A stretch of 64,000 bases of DNA, taken from assembly GCA_016703605.1 (NCBI GenBank), contig JADJBU010000016.1, positions 6,006 to 70,005 of the forward strand. Reading direction: 5' to 3'. The position numbers and the translations under genes are program-made. The stretch comes from Candidatus Villigracilis adiacens (lineage in GTDB: Bacteria > Chloroflexota > Anaerolineae > Anaerolineales > Villigracilaceae). This document shows, piece after piece, positions 57,874 to 64,000 of this stretch; positions within the stretch are counted from its first letter, which is position 1, and each line of letters starts with the position of its first letter. The notes beneath the pieces were generated by a model. That model saw nothing but the letters and a program-made list of their open reading frames with translations. It searched no databases and was not told the origin of the DNA.

Positions 57874-59184
57874 TTATCGTTTACCTTTTGCCTTTGTTGC
57901 CAATAACGCCGAAAACTTCTCTTCGCAAAATTCAAGAAACGCGATCAGGTCCGCGCGGAAGTGGATTCCCGCATAGCGCTTGAAAAGTTCTGTATTCCGT
58001 TTTAACGTCTCCGCCGAAGATTCCATCGTGGCGAACAACATGTTCCTGAAATCGAAATCGCCGATGTTCGCGCGCCGCCCATTGCGCCGGTACAACTGAT
58101 ACGCATCCGAACGCTCGATCTGCTTGATGACCTTCGCGGCTTTATCCCTCTCCTCTTTGGATGCCGCCGGAGTCGACGCTTCTGCTTTAACCGGCTTCTT
58201 CTCCGCGACAGACAGCGGCTCTTTCGCCGACCTGGGCTTGGTTGCCGGACCCTCGGCTTTTTTCCACGCTGTGGGCGGGGCGAGCGGCATGGTCAATTGT
58301 TTGGGCGGCGCGGCGGACTTCGCCTCCCTCCTCCCTGCTTCCTGTTTCTTCCCAACCACCGCCTCGACCTTCGGCTCCACCTTCCCAACAACCGGCTTCA
58401 CCGTTGAGCGCGTTGCGCCCCGACTCGTTTCCCGTTTCTTTGCCGCATTTTTTTCGACCTTCGCCATTGGCTTTTTGGCCGCCGGATTCTTGGGCGCAGG
58501 TTTGACCTGTATTTTCTTTCGCCTTTCGTCTTTCTTTCCAGTCTTTGCGGCTGCCACCCTGGGTTTCGGCATTTGTTTGGTTTCAGCCTTTGGCTTTGCC
58601 GCCTGCTTTTTTACAACAGGTTTTACCGCATTTTTCTTTTGTTCTTTCTTTTTACCCGCCTGCCCTCCCGAAAGTCTGCCGGGACGATGTGGGCGAAGCC
58701 GAAGGAGCGCTGGTTTCCTGGCAACTTTCACCACCGGTGTGGAAGGACCTGCGTCTTTCTTTTCCTCTTCCTTCTTCTCAGCGGGAGGGGTGGCAGGCGC
58801 TTCCACCCTGGGCGGCGCAGGGAAGGTAACGCCCAAAGCCTTTGCCACATGTTTTGCAGCCTGCCTGCCCGGCCCTTTCGCTTCAAAACCCTCCGCAGCG
58901 CTGCCTTTGAGCAATCCCTTCTCTTTGGCGTCGTGCAGGCGGCGTGTCACCAAAGCCGAGTCGGGCCAGTAAAAATAATTCTTTAACGCGAAACTATGCG
59001 GGAAGAACCGGAAACAGATCGAGACGATGTCTTCGGTCAGGGCGGGAGAACCGTCCGCTTGTAAAACCTGCACGGCAAACACGACCAGTTCCCCCGAAGG
59101 GATCGAGGCGTAGGCATCCCGTTTAAATTCGGATGAGTTTCGGGTGACAATCGGTTTCGGTTCAGCAGGTTGAATGGGAGTCAT
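57874..59184 (-). CDS. winged-helix-like protein with long Lys/Ala/Pro linker, partner of GHKL ATPase copy 2
   Basis: 436 residues. N-terminal domain (about 28-120: GELVVFAVQVLQADGSPALT, RFFPHSFALKNYFYWPDSAL, RRLHDAKEKGLLKGSAAEGF) and C-terminal domain (about 352-430: QIERSDAYQLYRRNG, IGDFDFRNMLFATMESSAET, AFLEFCEEKFSALL) align by eye with the two halves of the 188-residue protein at 32735-33301. Between them is a linker of about 225 residues almost wholly Lys, Ala, Pro and Glu (VKPVVKKQAAKPKAE type), histone-tail-like. A palindrome overlaps the promoter. Probably binds DNA; inference. Confidence 0.75.
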   Translation of the reverse strand: MTPIQPAEPKPIVTRNSSEFKRDAYASIPSGELVVFAVQVLQADGSPALTEDIVSICFRFFPHSFALKNYFYWPDSALVTRRLHDAKEKGLLKGSAAEGFEAKGPGRQAAKHVAKALGVTFPAPPRVEAPATPPAEKKEEEKKDAGPSTPVVKVARKPALLRLRPHRPGRLSGGQAGKKKEQKKNAVKPVVKKQAAKPKAETKQMPKPRVAAAKTGKKDERRKKIQVKPAPKNPAAKKPMAKVEKNAAKKRETSRGATRSTVKPVVGKVEPKVEAVVGKKQEAGRREAKSAAPPKQLTMPLAPPTAWKKAEGPATKPRSAKEPLSVAEKKPVKAEASTPAASKEERDKAAKVIKQIERSDAYQLYRRNGRRANIGDFDFRNMLFATMESSAETLKRNTELFKRYAGIHFRADLIAFLEFCEEKFSALLATKAKGKR

Positions 59185-59202
59185 GAATTGGGGCGCCTTT
59201 GT

Positions 59203-59235
59203 TTTGAAGTGGCGTTATTTTAACACCACTTCAAA
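59203..59235 (-). promoter_or_regulatory. 33-bp palindrome overlapping extended -10
   Basis: Arms TTTGAAGTGGcGTTA (59203-59217) and TAACaCCACTTCAAA (59221-59235) match at 14 of 15 positions around TTT. On the minus strand the centre reads TGTTAAAAT, an extended -10, 34-42 nt before ATG 59184. A dimeric regulator here would block transcription; there is no T-run for a terminator. Confidence 0.65.
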
Positions 59236-59403
59236 CCCCGACAATTTCAACTGGCTTTTATCCCGCCCAATATGGTATTGCTCTGTAAAAACTGCGTCAA
59301 TCGCGAAGATGTTGCCCAGTACCGAGGGATTTATCTCGCCCGCCGGGGCGCAAACTGAAGTTTGCGATACAACCGCGCCATGATGTTGTAAGCCGCTGTC
59401 CGT

Positions 59404-61143
59404 CTATTTTTTCGGGCTTTCCTTGACCATCTGCCTGGCGGTCTGCAAAAGTTCGTGGGCGGAACGCAATGTGCCTTCGCCCACCTCGCCGAGCATTTGC
59501 GAGAGTTCCAGCAAACGCGCCTCGCCTTCGAGCGGCTCGACACGCGTCAGGGTACGCCCCTTGTCCACAAGTTTTTGCACCTGACAATGCTGGTCGCCAA
59601 AGACGGCAAGTTGGGGGAGATGCGTGACACAGAAGACCTGGTGACTGCGCGAGAGATTCCAAAGTTTATGCCCCACCACCATGCCCACGCGGCCGCCGAT
59701 GCCCTGGTCAATTTCATCGAAGATCAGCGAAGGGACTTCATCGGCGCGCGCCATCACGTTCTTTAGTCCGAGCATCAGGCGCGAGGTCTCGCCGCCGGAG
59801 GCGATCTTTGCCAGCGGTTTGAGTCCTTCGCCGGGGTTCGGGGCGACGAGAAACTCCACCTGGTCGAGTCCGTTCTGGTCGAAGGAGAGCCGGGTTCCAT
59901 CCGCAACAGGGACGCCGTTCGGGTCGGGCTTTGTCTTGAAATCTGTGCCAAACTGGGCGGATGCCATCCGCAGATCGTCGAGTTCGAGTTCGATGCCCTT
60001 GCCCATTTTCTCCGCCGCAGACTTGCGCTTCTCCGAGAGGGTGGTGCCCTGCTTGGAAAGTTTTTCGAGAAGTTTTGCTTCCTGCATTTCCAATTCGTCG
60101 ATGCGGTCTGCCGCGCCGGTGATGGTCTCAAGTTGTTTCTGCGCGTCCGCGCCGTAGGAGATGACCGCGGGAATGTTGCCGCCATATTTGCGCGTGAGCG
60201 AATGGATAAGGTCGAGGCGTTCCTCCACTTCGTCGAGCCGCTTCGGGTTGAACTCGATCTCTTCGAGATAACCGCGCAGATCGTGGATGATGTCTGATAG
60301 CGTATCGAGCATGACCTCGGCTTGATTGGATATTTCCGCCTGTCCCGCGTCGATCTTGGCCAACGCTGCCAATGCCTGCGCCGCCTGTCCGATCAGGTCG
60401 GTGGCGGCGGGGGTGTCGGGCGAACCTTCCTCGAGGATTGCCAAAGCCTCCTGCGCGTTCTGCGCAAGCGATTCGGCGTTGGCGAGGCGGTCGCGTTCCT
60501 TCTTCAACTCCTCGTCTTCGCCCACTTTTAGTTTCGCGTCGTCAATCTCTTCCACCTGATAGGTCAGCATTTCGATGCGGCGGTCTGCATCCGCCTGGGC
60601 TTTGCGAAGCGCATTCAATTCATTGCGCAGGGCAAGCAGGGCATGATAGGTCTGGCGGTATTCGTTCAACGGTTTGGAGACATCCGCAAACCGGTCGAGC
60701 AACCCGAGATGCGCGCGCGGGTCGAGCAGGGAGAGATGCTCCGCCTGCCCGTGGATGTCGATCAGCAACGCGCCGATCTCTTTCAAGAGACCGACGTTGA
60801 CCGTGCGCCCGTTGATGCGCGCCACACTGCGTCCCTCGCGGCGGACTTCGCGCATCAGCACCACGTAATTGGGATCGTCCATCAGTTCTTCGCGGTTGAG
60901 GATCTCATGCACCGCCTCGCGTTCGGGACCTTTGAGCTGGAAGACACCCTCGACAAATGCGGCGTCTGAATCCGTGCGGACGAAGGTCGTATCGGCCTTG
61001 CCGCCGATGAGCATGACCACGGCATCGAGGATGATGGACTTGCCCGCGCCGGTCTCACCGGTCAGGATGATCAGCCCCGGACCGAAGCGCAGGTCGAGTT
61101 TGTCTATGATCGCAAAGTTTTGAATGTGAAGTTCGGTAAGCAT
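59404..61143 (-). CDS. recN: DNA repair protein RecN
   Basis: 579 residues, SMC-like. ILTGETGAGKSIILDAVVML (Walker A), coiled-coil arms in the middle, LAKIASGGETSRLMLGLKNV (ABC signature) and PSLIFDEIDQGIGG (Walker B) with VFCVTHLPQLAVFGDQH. Acts in double-strand-break repair with RecA. It begins 3 nt after the zinc-binding membrane-protein gene, in an apparent nadK-(zinc protein)-recN operon, an arrangement with nadK and recN close together seen in many bacteria. Confidence 0.96.
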   Translation of the reverse strand: MLTELHIQNFAIIDKLDLRFGPGLIILTGETGAGKSIILDAVVMLIGGKADTTFVRTDSDAAFVEGVFQLKGPEREAVHEILNREELMDDPNYVVLMREVRREGRSVARINGRTVNVGLLKEIGALLIDIHGQAEHLSLLDPRAHLGLLDRFADVSKPLNEYRQTYHALLALRNELNALRKAQADADRRIEMLTYQVEEIDDAKLKVGEDEELKKERDRLANAESLAQNAQEALAILEEGSPDTPAATDLIGQAAQALAALAKIDAGQAEISNQAEVMLDTLSDIIHDLRGYLEEIEFNPKRLDEVEERLDLIHSLTRKYGGNIPAVISYGADAQKQLETITGAADRIDELEMQEAKLLEKLSKQGTTLSEKRKSAAEKMGKGIELELDDLRMASAQFGTDFKTKPDPNGVPVADGTRLSFDQNGLDQVEFLVAPNPGEGLKPLAKIASGGETSRLMLGLKNVMARADEVPSLIFDEIDQGIGGRVGMVVGHKLWNLSRSHQVFCVTHLPQLAVFGDQHCQVQKLVDKGRTLTRVEPLEGEARLLELSQMLGEVGEGTLRSAHELLQTARQMVKESPKK

Positions 61144-61146
61144 GGG

Positions 61147-61671
61147 TTATCGGGTGATTTGAATTCCCGAAAGGCGGGAATAGACAATGGGGGTGACGAT
61201 GACGGCATAGAGAATGATCGCGATCAGGGAAAAACCGCCGCCGAAGAAAACCATGACGATTCCCACCGGCAATGCCCCAAGCGCGACGCCTGCAGCGCAT
61301 GAAATGAAGAGTGGGCGCGAACGCCGCTTCTGGGTCACGCGCAGGGCGACATTGGCGATGAAGACGCCCGCCCCGCCTGCCACACCGGCCCCGAGGAACA
61401 GGATATAGAAACCGATGAACATGGAGGCGATCCCCACCAAAATGCTGGCGATCATCGAGAGGATGAAGGTCGTCCCGAAACCGGCGAGATAGTCATACCA
61501 GACCGCCGTATCGAAGACCTTTTTGCGTTCATTGACACAGTCTTTGCACATGTAGCCGGTTGGCGTACGGACGGCGCATGATGTGCAGATATATCGGTCG
61601 CAGCGTTTGCAGCGCAGGGTGGTTTCCCTTCCCGGGTGGGCATAACAGGCGGTGGCGGTGGTTTCTGTCAT
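61147..61671 (-). CDS. B-box-like zinc-binding membrane protein
   Basis: 174 residues. CYAHPGRETTLRCKRCDRYI, then CTSCAVRTPTGYMCKDCVNE form a B-box/zinc-ribbon-like Cys-His set; four membrane segments follow (FILSMIASILVGIASMFIGF; GAGVAGGAGVFIANVAL; LFISCAAGVALGALPVGIVM; LIAIILYAVIVTPIVY). Overlaps nadK by 4 nt. Unknown function; such fusions recur in Chloroflexota and Actinobacteria. Confidence 0.8.
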   Translation of the reverse strand: MTETTATACYAHPGRETTLRCKRCDRYICTSCAVRTPTGYMCKDCVNERKKVFDTAVWYDYLAGFGTTFILSMIASILVGIASMFIGFYILFLGAGVAGGAGVFIANVALRVTQKRRSRPLFISCAAGVALGALPVGIVMVFFGGGFSLIAIILYAVIVTPIVYSRLSGIQITR

Positions 61672-62531
61672 CTTGGCAGTCCTAATGAATTTTCGTTCAT
61701 GTGCATGGTGATGTTCTTATAGAAATAGCCCGGGTCTCCAAAGCGGACGAATTGCGCCGTGACATCGGCGACAGTGACATCCACGTGATCTTCCTCCATG
61801 AGCGGAGTCGGCGGCTGCCCGTCCACGCTCAAGACGGCATTCTCGCTTTTGACGATGATGCTGACCGATGAACCTTCTGAAAGCACCACTGCGCGATCCA
61901 CGGAAAGATGCGGCGCGATCGGCACGAGCAAAATATTTCGCAGTTCCGGCGGCAGGATCGGTCCGCCAGCGGCGAGGGCGTAGGCAGTGGAACCGGTCGC
62001 AGTCGCGGCGATCAAACCGTCGGCGACATAGCTGGTCAGGGCGCGGGTATCCACAAAGGCGGTCAGGCGAACCGGGCGGAGGTTTTGTCCGCGTCCGACC
62101 ACCACTTCGTTCAATGCCAGGGATTCGCCGATCTTCTCACCCGCGCGGATGTGCGCCGCTTTGAGCATCATGCGGTTTTCGATCCATGCTTCGCCGTTGA
62201 AGAGCCGCTCAAAATATCCGCGCCATTCCTTGCGGTCTATCTGAATGAGGAAGCCGAGCCTGCCAAGGTTTACGCCCATGATCGGGACGTTCGATGGGGC
62301 GCAGAGGTGTCCTGCCCGCAGGACCGAGCCGTCCCCGCCGACGGCGATGAGCATATCGAATTCGCCCTGCTTGACCCGTTTGCGCAAACTTTCATCGTAC
62401 AGCGAGCCAACGGGAGCATCCATGCCCTTTGCCTTCAAAAAAGAAGCCATGGCTTCCGCTTCGGTGAACGCTTCGGGCATTTTCGGATATGCCGTGACTA
62501 CGATGCGCTTTGGTAGAAAAGGCGAGGACAT
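61668..62531 (-). CDS. nadK: NAD kinase
   Basis: 287 residues. DMLIAVGGDGSVLRAGHL (GGDG), GVNLGRLGFLIQID, ALNEVVVGRGQN (NE motif), DGLIAATATGSTAYALAAGG and SVDGQPP. Phosphorylates NAD to NADP. ATG 62531 has a TATAAT box 7 nt upstream and no Shine-Dalgarno sequence. First gene of the nadK-zinc protein-recN operon. Confidence 0.95.
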   Translation of the reverse strand: MSSPFLPKRIVVTAYPKMPEAFTEAEAMASFLKAKGMDAPVGSLYDESLRKRVKQGEFDMLIAVGGDGSVLRAGHLCAPSNVPIMGVNLGRLGFLIQIDRKEWRGYFERLFNGEAWIENRMMLKAAHIRAGEKIGESLALNEVVVGRGQNLRPVRLTAFVDTRALTSYVADGLIAATATGSTAYALAAGGPILPPELRNILLVPIAPHLSVDRAVVLSEGSSVSIIVKSENAVLSVDGQPPTPLMEEDHVDVTVADVTAQFVRFGDPGYFYKNITMHMNENSLGLPR

Positions 62532-62538
62532 GTCGATA

Positions 62539-62544
62539 ATTATA
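62539..62544 (-). promoter_or_regulatory. leaderless -10 promoter box of nadK
   Basis: Minus-strand TATAAT, spacer tatcgac, ATG at 62531. Confidence 0.7.
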
Positions 62545-62606
62545 AGGTAAACAGGCGGGGGGGGTAGAGGGGTCGGTACGGTGCTTGACTACCTTACATC
62601 CATACC

Positions 62607-63119
62607 TCACGCCAGATTCTGCTCGCAGACGTTCCTGTACCCGCATCCCTTGCATCGGGACGGCTGTTCATGCGACCGGGCAATGTTCCCGCGGACGTCG
62701 TCTTCGCGCATGTCGCCGATCAGTTCGATCAATGCCGATTCAAGTTCGCGGGTGTAATCAATGGCGAAATCGCGGTTCTCGTAATGGATGATCCCATACG
62801 GCGGGCGTTTCCCGTAGGTCTTTTCCACCAGCAAACAATACGATGCCAGTTGAAAGATGTGCGAATCATACGGCGCTTCGGGGCGCGGCCCGATTTGACC
62901 TCGACCGGGGATGATCTGCCCGTTCTTCTCGATCAAGTAGTCGGGTTTGCCGGTCAGCGCCAGCGCCGGGTAGAACAGCGGTTTCTCCACCTTGCCCCAG
63001 CCGCGCGTGTCGGTATAGACGACGCGTCCGCCGGGCAAGCCCGCGGCTTTCCGCTGGCGATTGGATTGCCAGAAAAATATGAGCGCAAGCAGGAAGAGAA
63101 TTAAGACAAGGGAAGTCAT
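62607..63119 (-). CDS. membrane-anchored Cas4-like nuclease, catalytic half
   Basis: 170 residues. An N-terminal membrane helix (LVLILFLLALIFFW) precedes a Cas4/RecB-type PD-(D/E)XK domain: ALTGKPDYLI (catalytic Asp), a beta-strand ending IIP, HIFQLASYCLLVEKTYG, and the C-terminal Cys cluster CKGCGYRNVC. In this frame the E-x-K strand reads GRGQIGPRP, but one frame over the same bases encode VEVKSGRAP, the expected motif. Two compensating one-base shifts in G4 runs (62880-62883 and 62907-62910) would restore it. Overlaps the upstream half by 4 nt. Confidence 0.75.
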   Translation of the reverse strand: MTSLVLILFLLALIFFWQSNRQRKAAGLPGGRVVYTDTRGWGKVEKPLFYPALALTGKPDYLIEKNGQIIPGRGQIGPRPEAPYDSHIFQLASYCLLVEKTYGKRPPYGIIHYENRDFAIDYTRELESALIELIGDMREDDVRGNIARSHEQPSRCKGCGYRNVCEQNLA

Positions 63120-63352
63120 AGCAACTGAAAAGCGAGATACGCCACCAGCGTCAGAATCGCCGCCAGAAGCAGAATCCAGCCCAGGGTCTGCGTGAGAGCC
63201 GAGGCAAGGACTTGTCTCCCGTGACGGCGGTGGAGTTCGGTCCCGGCGTTAAGTTCCGCTTGATTCTCGGAGGGCGTCCCGGTTTTGCGATACCACCAGG
63301 CGCGGCGGCAGTACAGGTAGGAACCGATTTCAGAGGAGCGGATGGGGCGCAT
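63116..63352 (-). CDS. Cas4-like N-terminal half with membrane tail
   Basis: 78 residues. MRPIRSSEIGSYLYCRRAWW and the NAGTELHRRHG motif match the N-terminal helical part of Cas4-type nucleases, with the first Fe-S Cys in YLYCRRAW and the G-x-x-x-H of motif I. It ends in a hydrophobic helix (LGWILLLAAILTLVAYLAF). The downstream protein begins with a second helix and holds the catalytic core, so the two may form one enzyme at the membrane. ATG 63352 has a TATACT box 6 nt upstream. Confidence 0.72.
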   Translation of the reverse strand: MRPIRSSEIGSYLYCRRAWWYRKTGTPSENQAELNAGTELHRRHGRQVLASALTQTLGWILLLAAILTLVAYLAFQLL

Positions 63353-63358
63353 GTGGAC

Positions 63359-63364
63359 AGTATA
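63359..63364 (-). promoter_or_regulatory. leaderless -10 promoter box
   Basis: Minus-strand TATACT, spacer gtccac, ATG at 63352. Confidence 0.65.
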
Positions 63365-63393
63365 GCACAAATTTTCTAATTGGATTGGGGATC

Positions 63394-63440
63394 CAACGAC
63401 TCCTGTCATTCAGTCACTGCGTCAGTGACTTTTGACTCCG
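63394..63440. repeat. palindromic repeat fragment
   Basis: ccaacgactcctg, then GTCACTGCGTCAGTGAC (7-bp arms), then gacttttgactccgtg. It shares words with the hairpins at 12189-12240. Confidence 0.55.
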
Positions 63441-63481
63441 TGAATCATGATAAACTTTTGGCGACAAATGCGAGGAAACCC

Positions 63482-64000
63482 ATGACCAAACGAGAAACCT
63501 ACCCCATTGAAATTGCCGGAATCAAACGCGACCTGCGGCTGTTCGAGATCAAACCGGGATTGCGAATCGCCATACTGAACATCCTTGGGGATACTGAATT
63601 GGTACAAGCCTGCGCGCGGGGGCTCGCTGCGAAGGTCAAAGATGTGGACTTCGATATCATTATGACCGCCGAAGCGAAGTCCATTCCCATTGCTCATGCG
63701 CTTTCCGTGGAGACGAAGAAGCCGTACATCGTCCTGCGCAAGACATACAAGCCTTATATGGGCGACGCCATCAAGGCAGAAACACTCTCTATTACCACCG
63801 GACAGCCCCAGGTGTTGATTTTGGATGAAAAAGATATCGAAGCCATCAAGGGGAAGAAACGTGCTGGTCGTGGACGATGTCATCAGCACCGGCTCGACCT
63901 TGCAAGGCATGCGCATGGTCCTCGATAAGGCTGGGGCAAAGATCGCGGGCGAGGCAGCCATCCTCACCGAAGGCGACCGCGCCCAGTGGATGCATATCCA
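63482..64000 (+). CDS. phosphoribosyltransferase (adenine/xanthine type), frameshifted and cut by window edge
   Basis: ATG 63482 with GAGGAA upstream. The product reads IKPGLRIAILNILGDTELVQ, FDIIMTAEAKSIPIAHAL and PYIVLRKTYKPYMGDAI, then reaches EAIKGKK. At 63857-63861 the PRPP-binding motif VLVVDDVISTGSTL appears in the next frame and continues to the window end (GMRMVLDKAGAKIAGEA, EGDRAQWMHI). As given, the first frame ends at 63928 without this motif. Removing one A from the AAA at 63857-63859 restores one open frame. Salvages a purine base with PRPP; likely a sequence error or a very recent mutation. Confidence 0.8.

Noticed and set aside
58124..58972. 282-codon plus-strand frame opposite the Lys/Ala linker
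   Set aside because: Phe/Leu/Ser-rich shadow of AAG/GCC codons; the minus strand has conserved end domains and a promoter.

Overview
The window most resembles a chromosome segment of a Chloroflexota bacterium, probably class Anaerolineae (activated-sludge/sediment type). This is inference from moderately GC-rich coding sequence, a DUF951 gene, PknB kinases with extracytoplasmic domains, paired DUF1501/DUF1800 secreted proteins, many dispersed palindromic repeats, and at least eight genes whose -10 box sits 6-7 nt before the ATG (leaderless transcripts). It is mostly a chromosomal core with one clear AT-rich island (about 31.1-35.2 kb) beside a toxin-antitoxin pair and an insertion sequence.

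Layout. 0-1.7 kb: sulfur-carrier cluster (GcvH-like lipoyl protein cut by the window edge, two DsrE-family proteins, TusA). 1.8-4.1: NarL-type two-component pair. 4.2-6.2: plsY, JAMM peptidase, membrane protein. 6.4-9.0: helical protein and PknB kinase with a predicted propeller domain. 9.2-12.1: membrane protein and gyrB. 12.2-15.1: DinB-like, phosphodiesterase, dihydroorotase. 15.3-18.1: desaturase and isocitrate dehydrogenase with a histone-like Lys/Ala tail. 18.1-21.1: DUF1501/DUF1800. 21.5-25.4: lipB, a DUF433/DUF5615 toxin-antitoxin pair, a DprE1/DprE2-like redox pair. 25.6-31.0: GGDEF protein, lipid kinase, helicase-associated protein, kbl. 31.1-35.9: AT-rich operon (RNA-polymerase-alphaCTD/sigma4-like protein apparently split by a frameshift, winged-helix-like protein, GHKL ATPase) behind vapBC. 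36.0-37.4: ISKra4-type element with 8-bp target duplication. 37.4-44.0: oxidoreductase, two tRNA-Ser genes, rsmI, a second PknB kinase, ssb, panC. 44.5-55.7: glycosyltransferase, DUF951, cysS, PIN-TRAM protein, moaA, HAD phosphatase, a 47-bp palindromic tandem array, malic enzyme, DUF606 transporter, methyltransferase. 56.0-59.2: a second wHTH-like + GHKL ATPase pair. 59.4-64.0: recN, zinc-binding membrane protein, nadK, a split Cas4-like nuclease on two membrane-anchored proteins, and a frameshifted phosphoribosyltransferase running off the window.

The most unusual content is the two-gene module that occurs twice: a small protein with an N-terminal winged-helix-like domain and a conserved C-terminal domain, followed after 2-3 nt by a GHKL ATPase. 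The two copies look homologous in both genes, by eye, yet sit in very different contexts: an AT-rich, transferred-looking operon with transcription-factor-like partners, and a GC-rich two-gene operon with a near-perfect palindrome at its promoter. I recognise neither as a described system.

Some frameshifts (about 34.13, 62.88-62.91 and 63.86 kb) lie in or beside short homopolymers and may be sequencing errors rather than biology; they are flagged individually.
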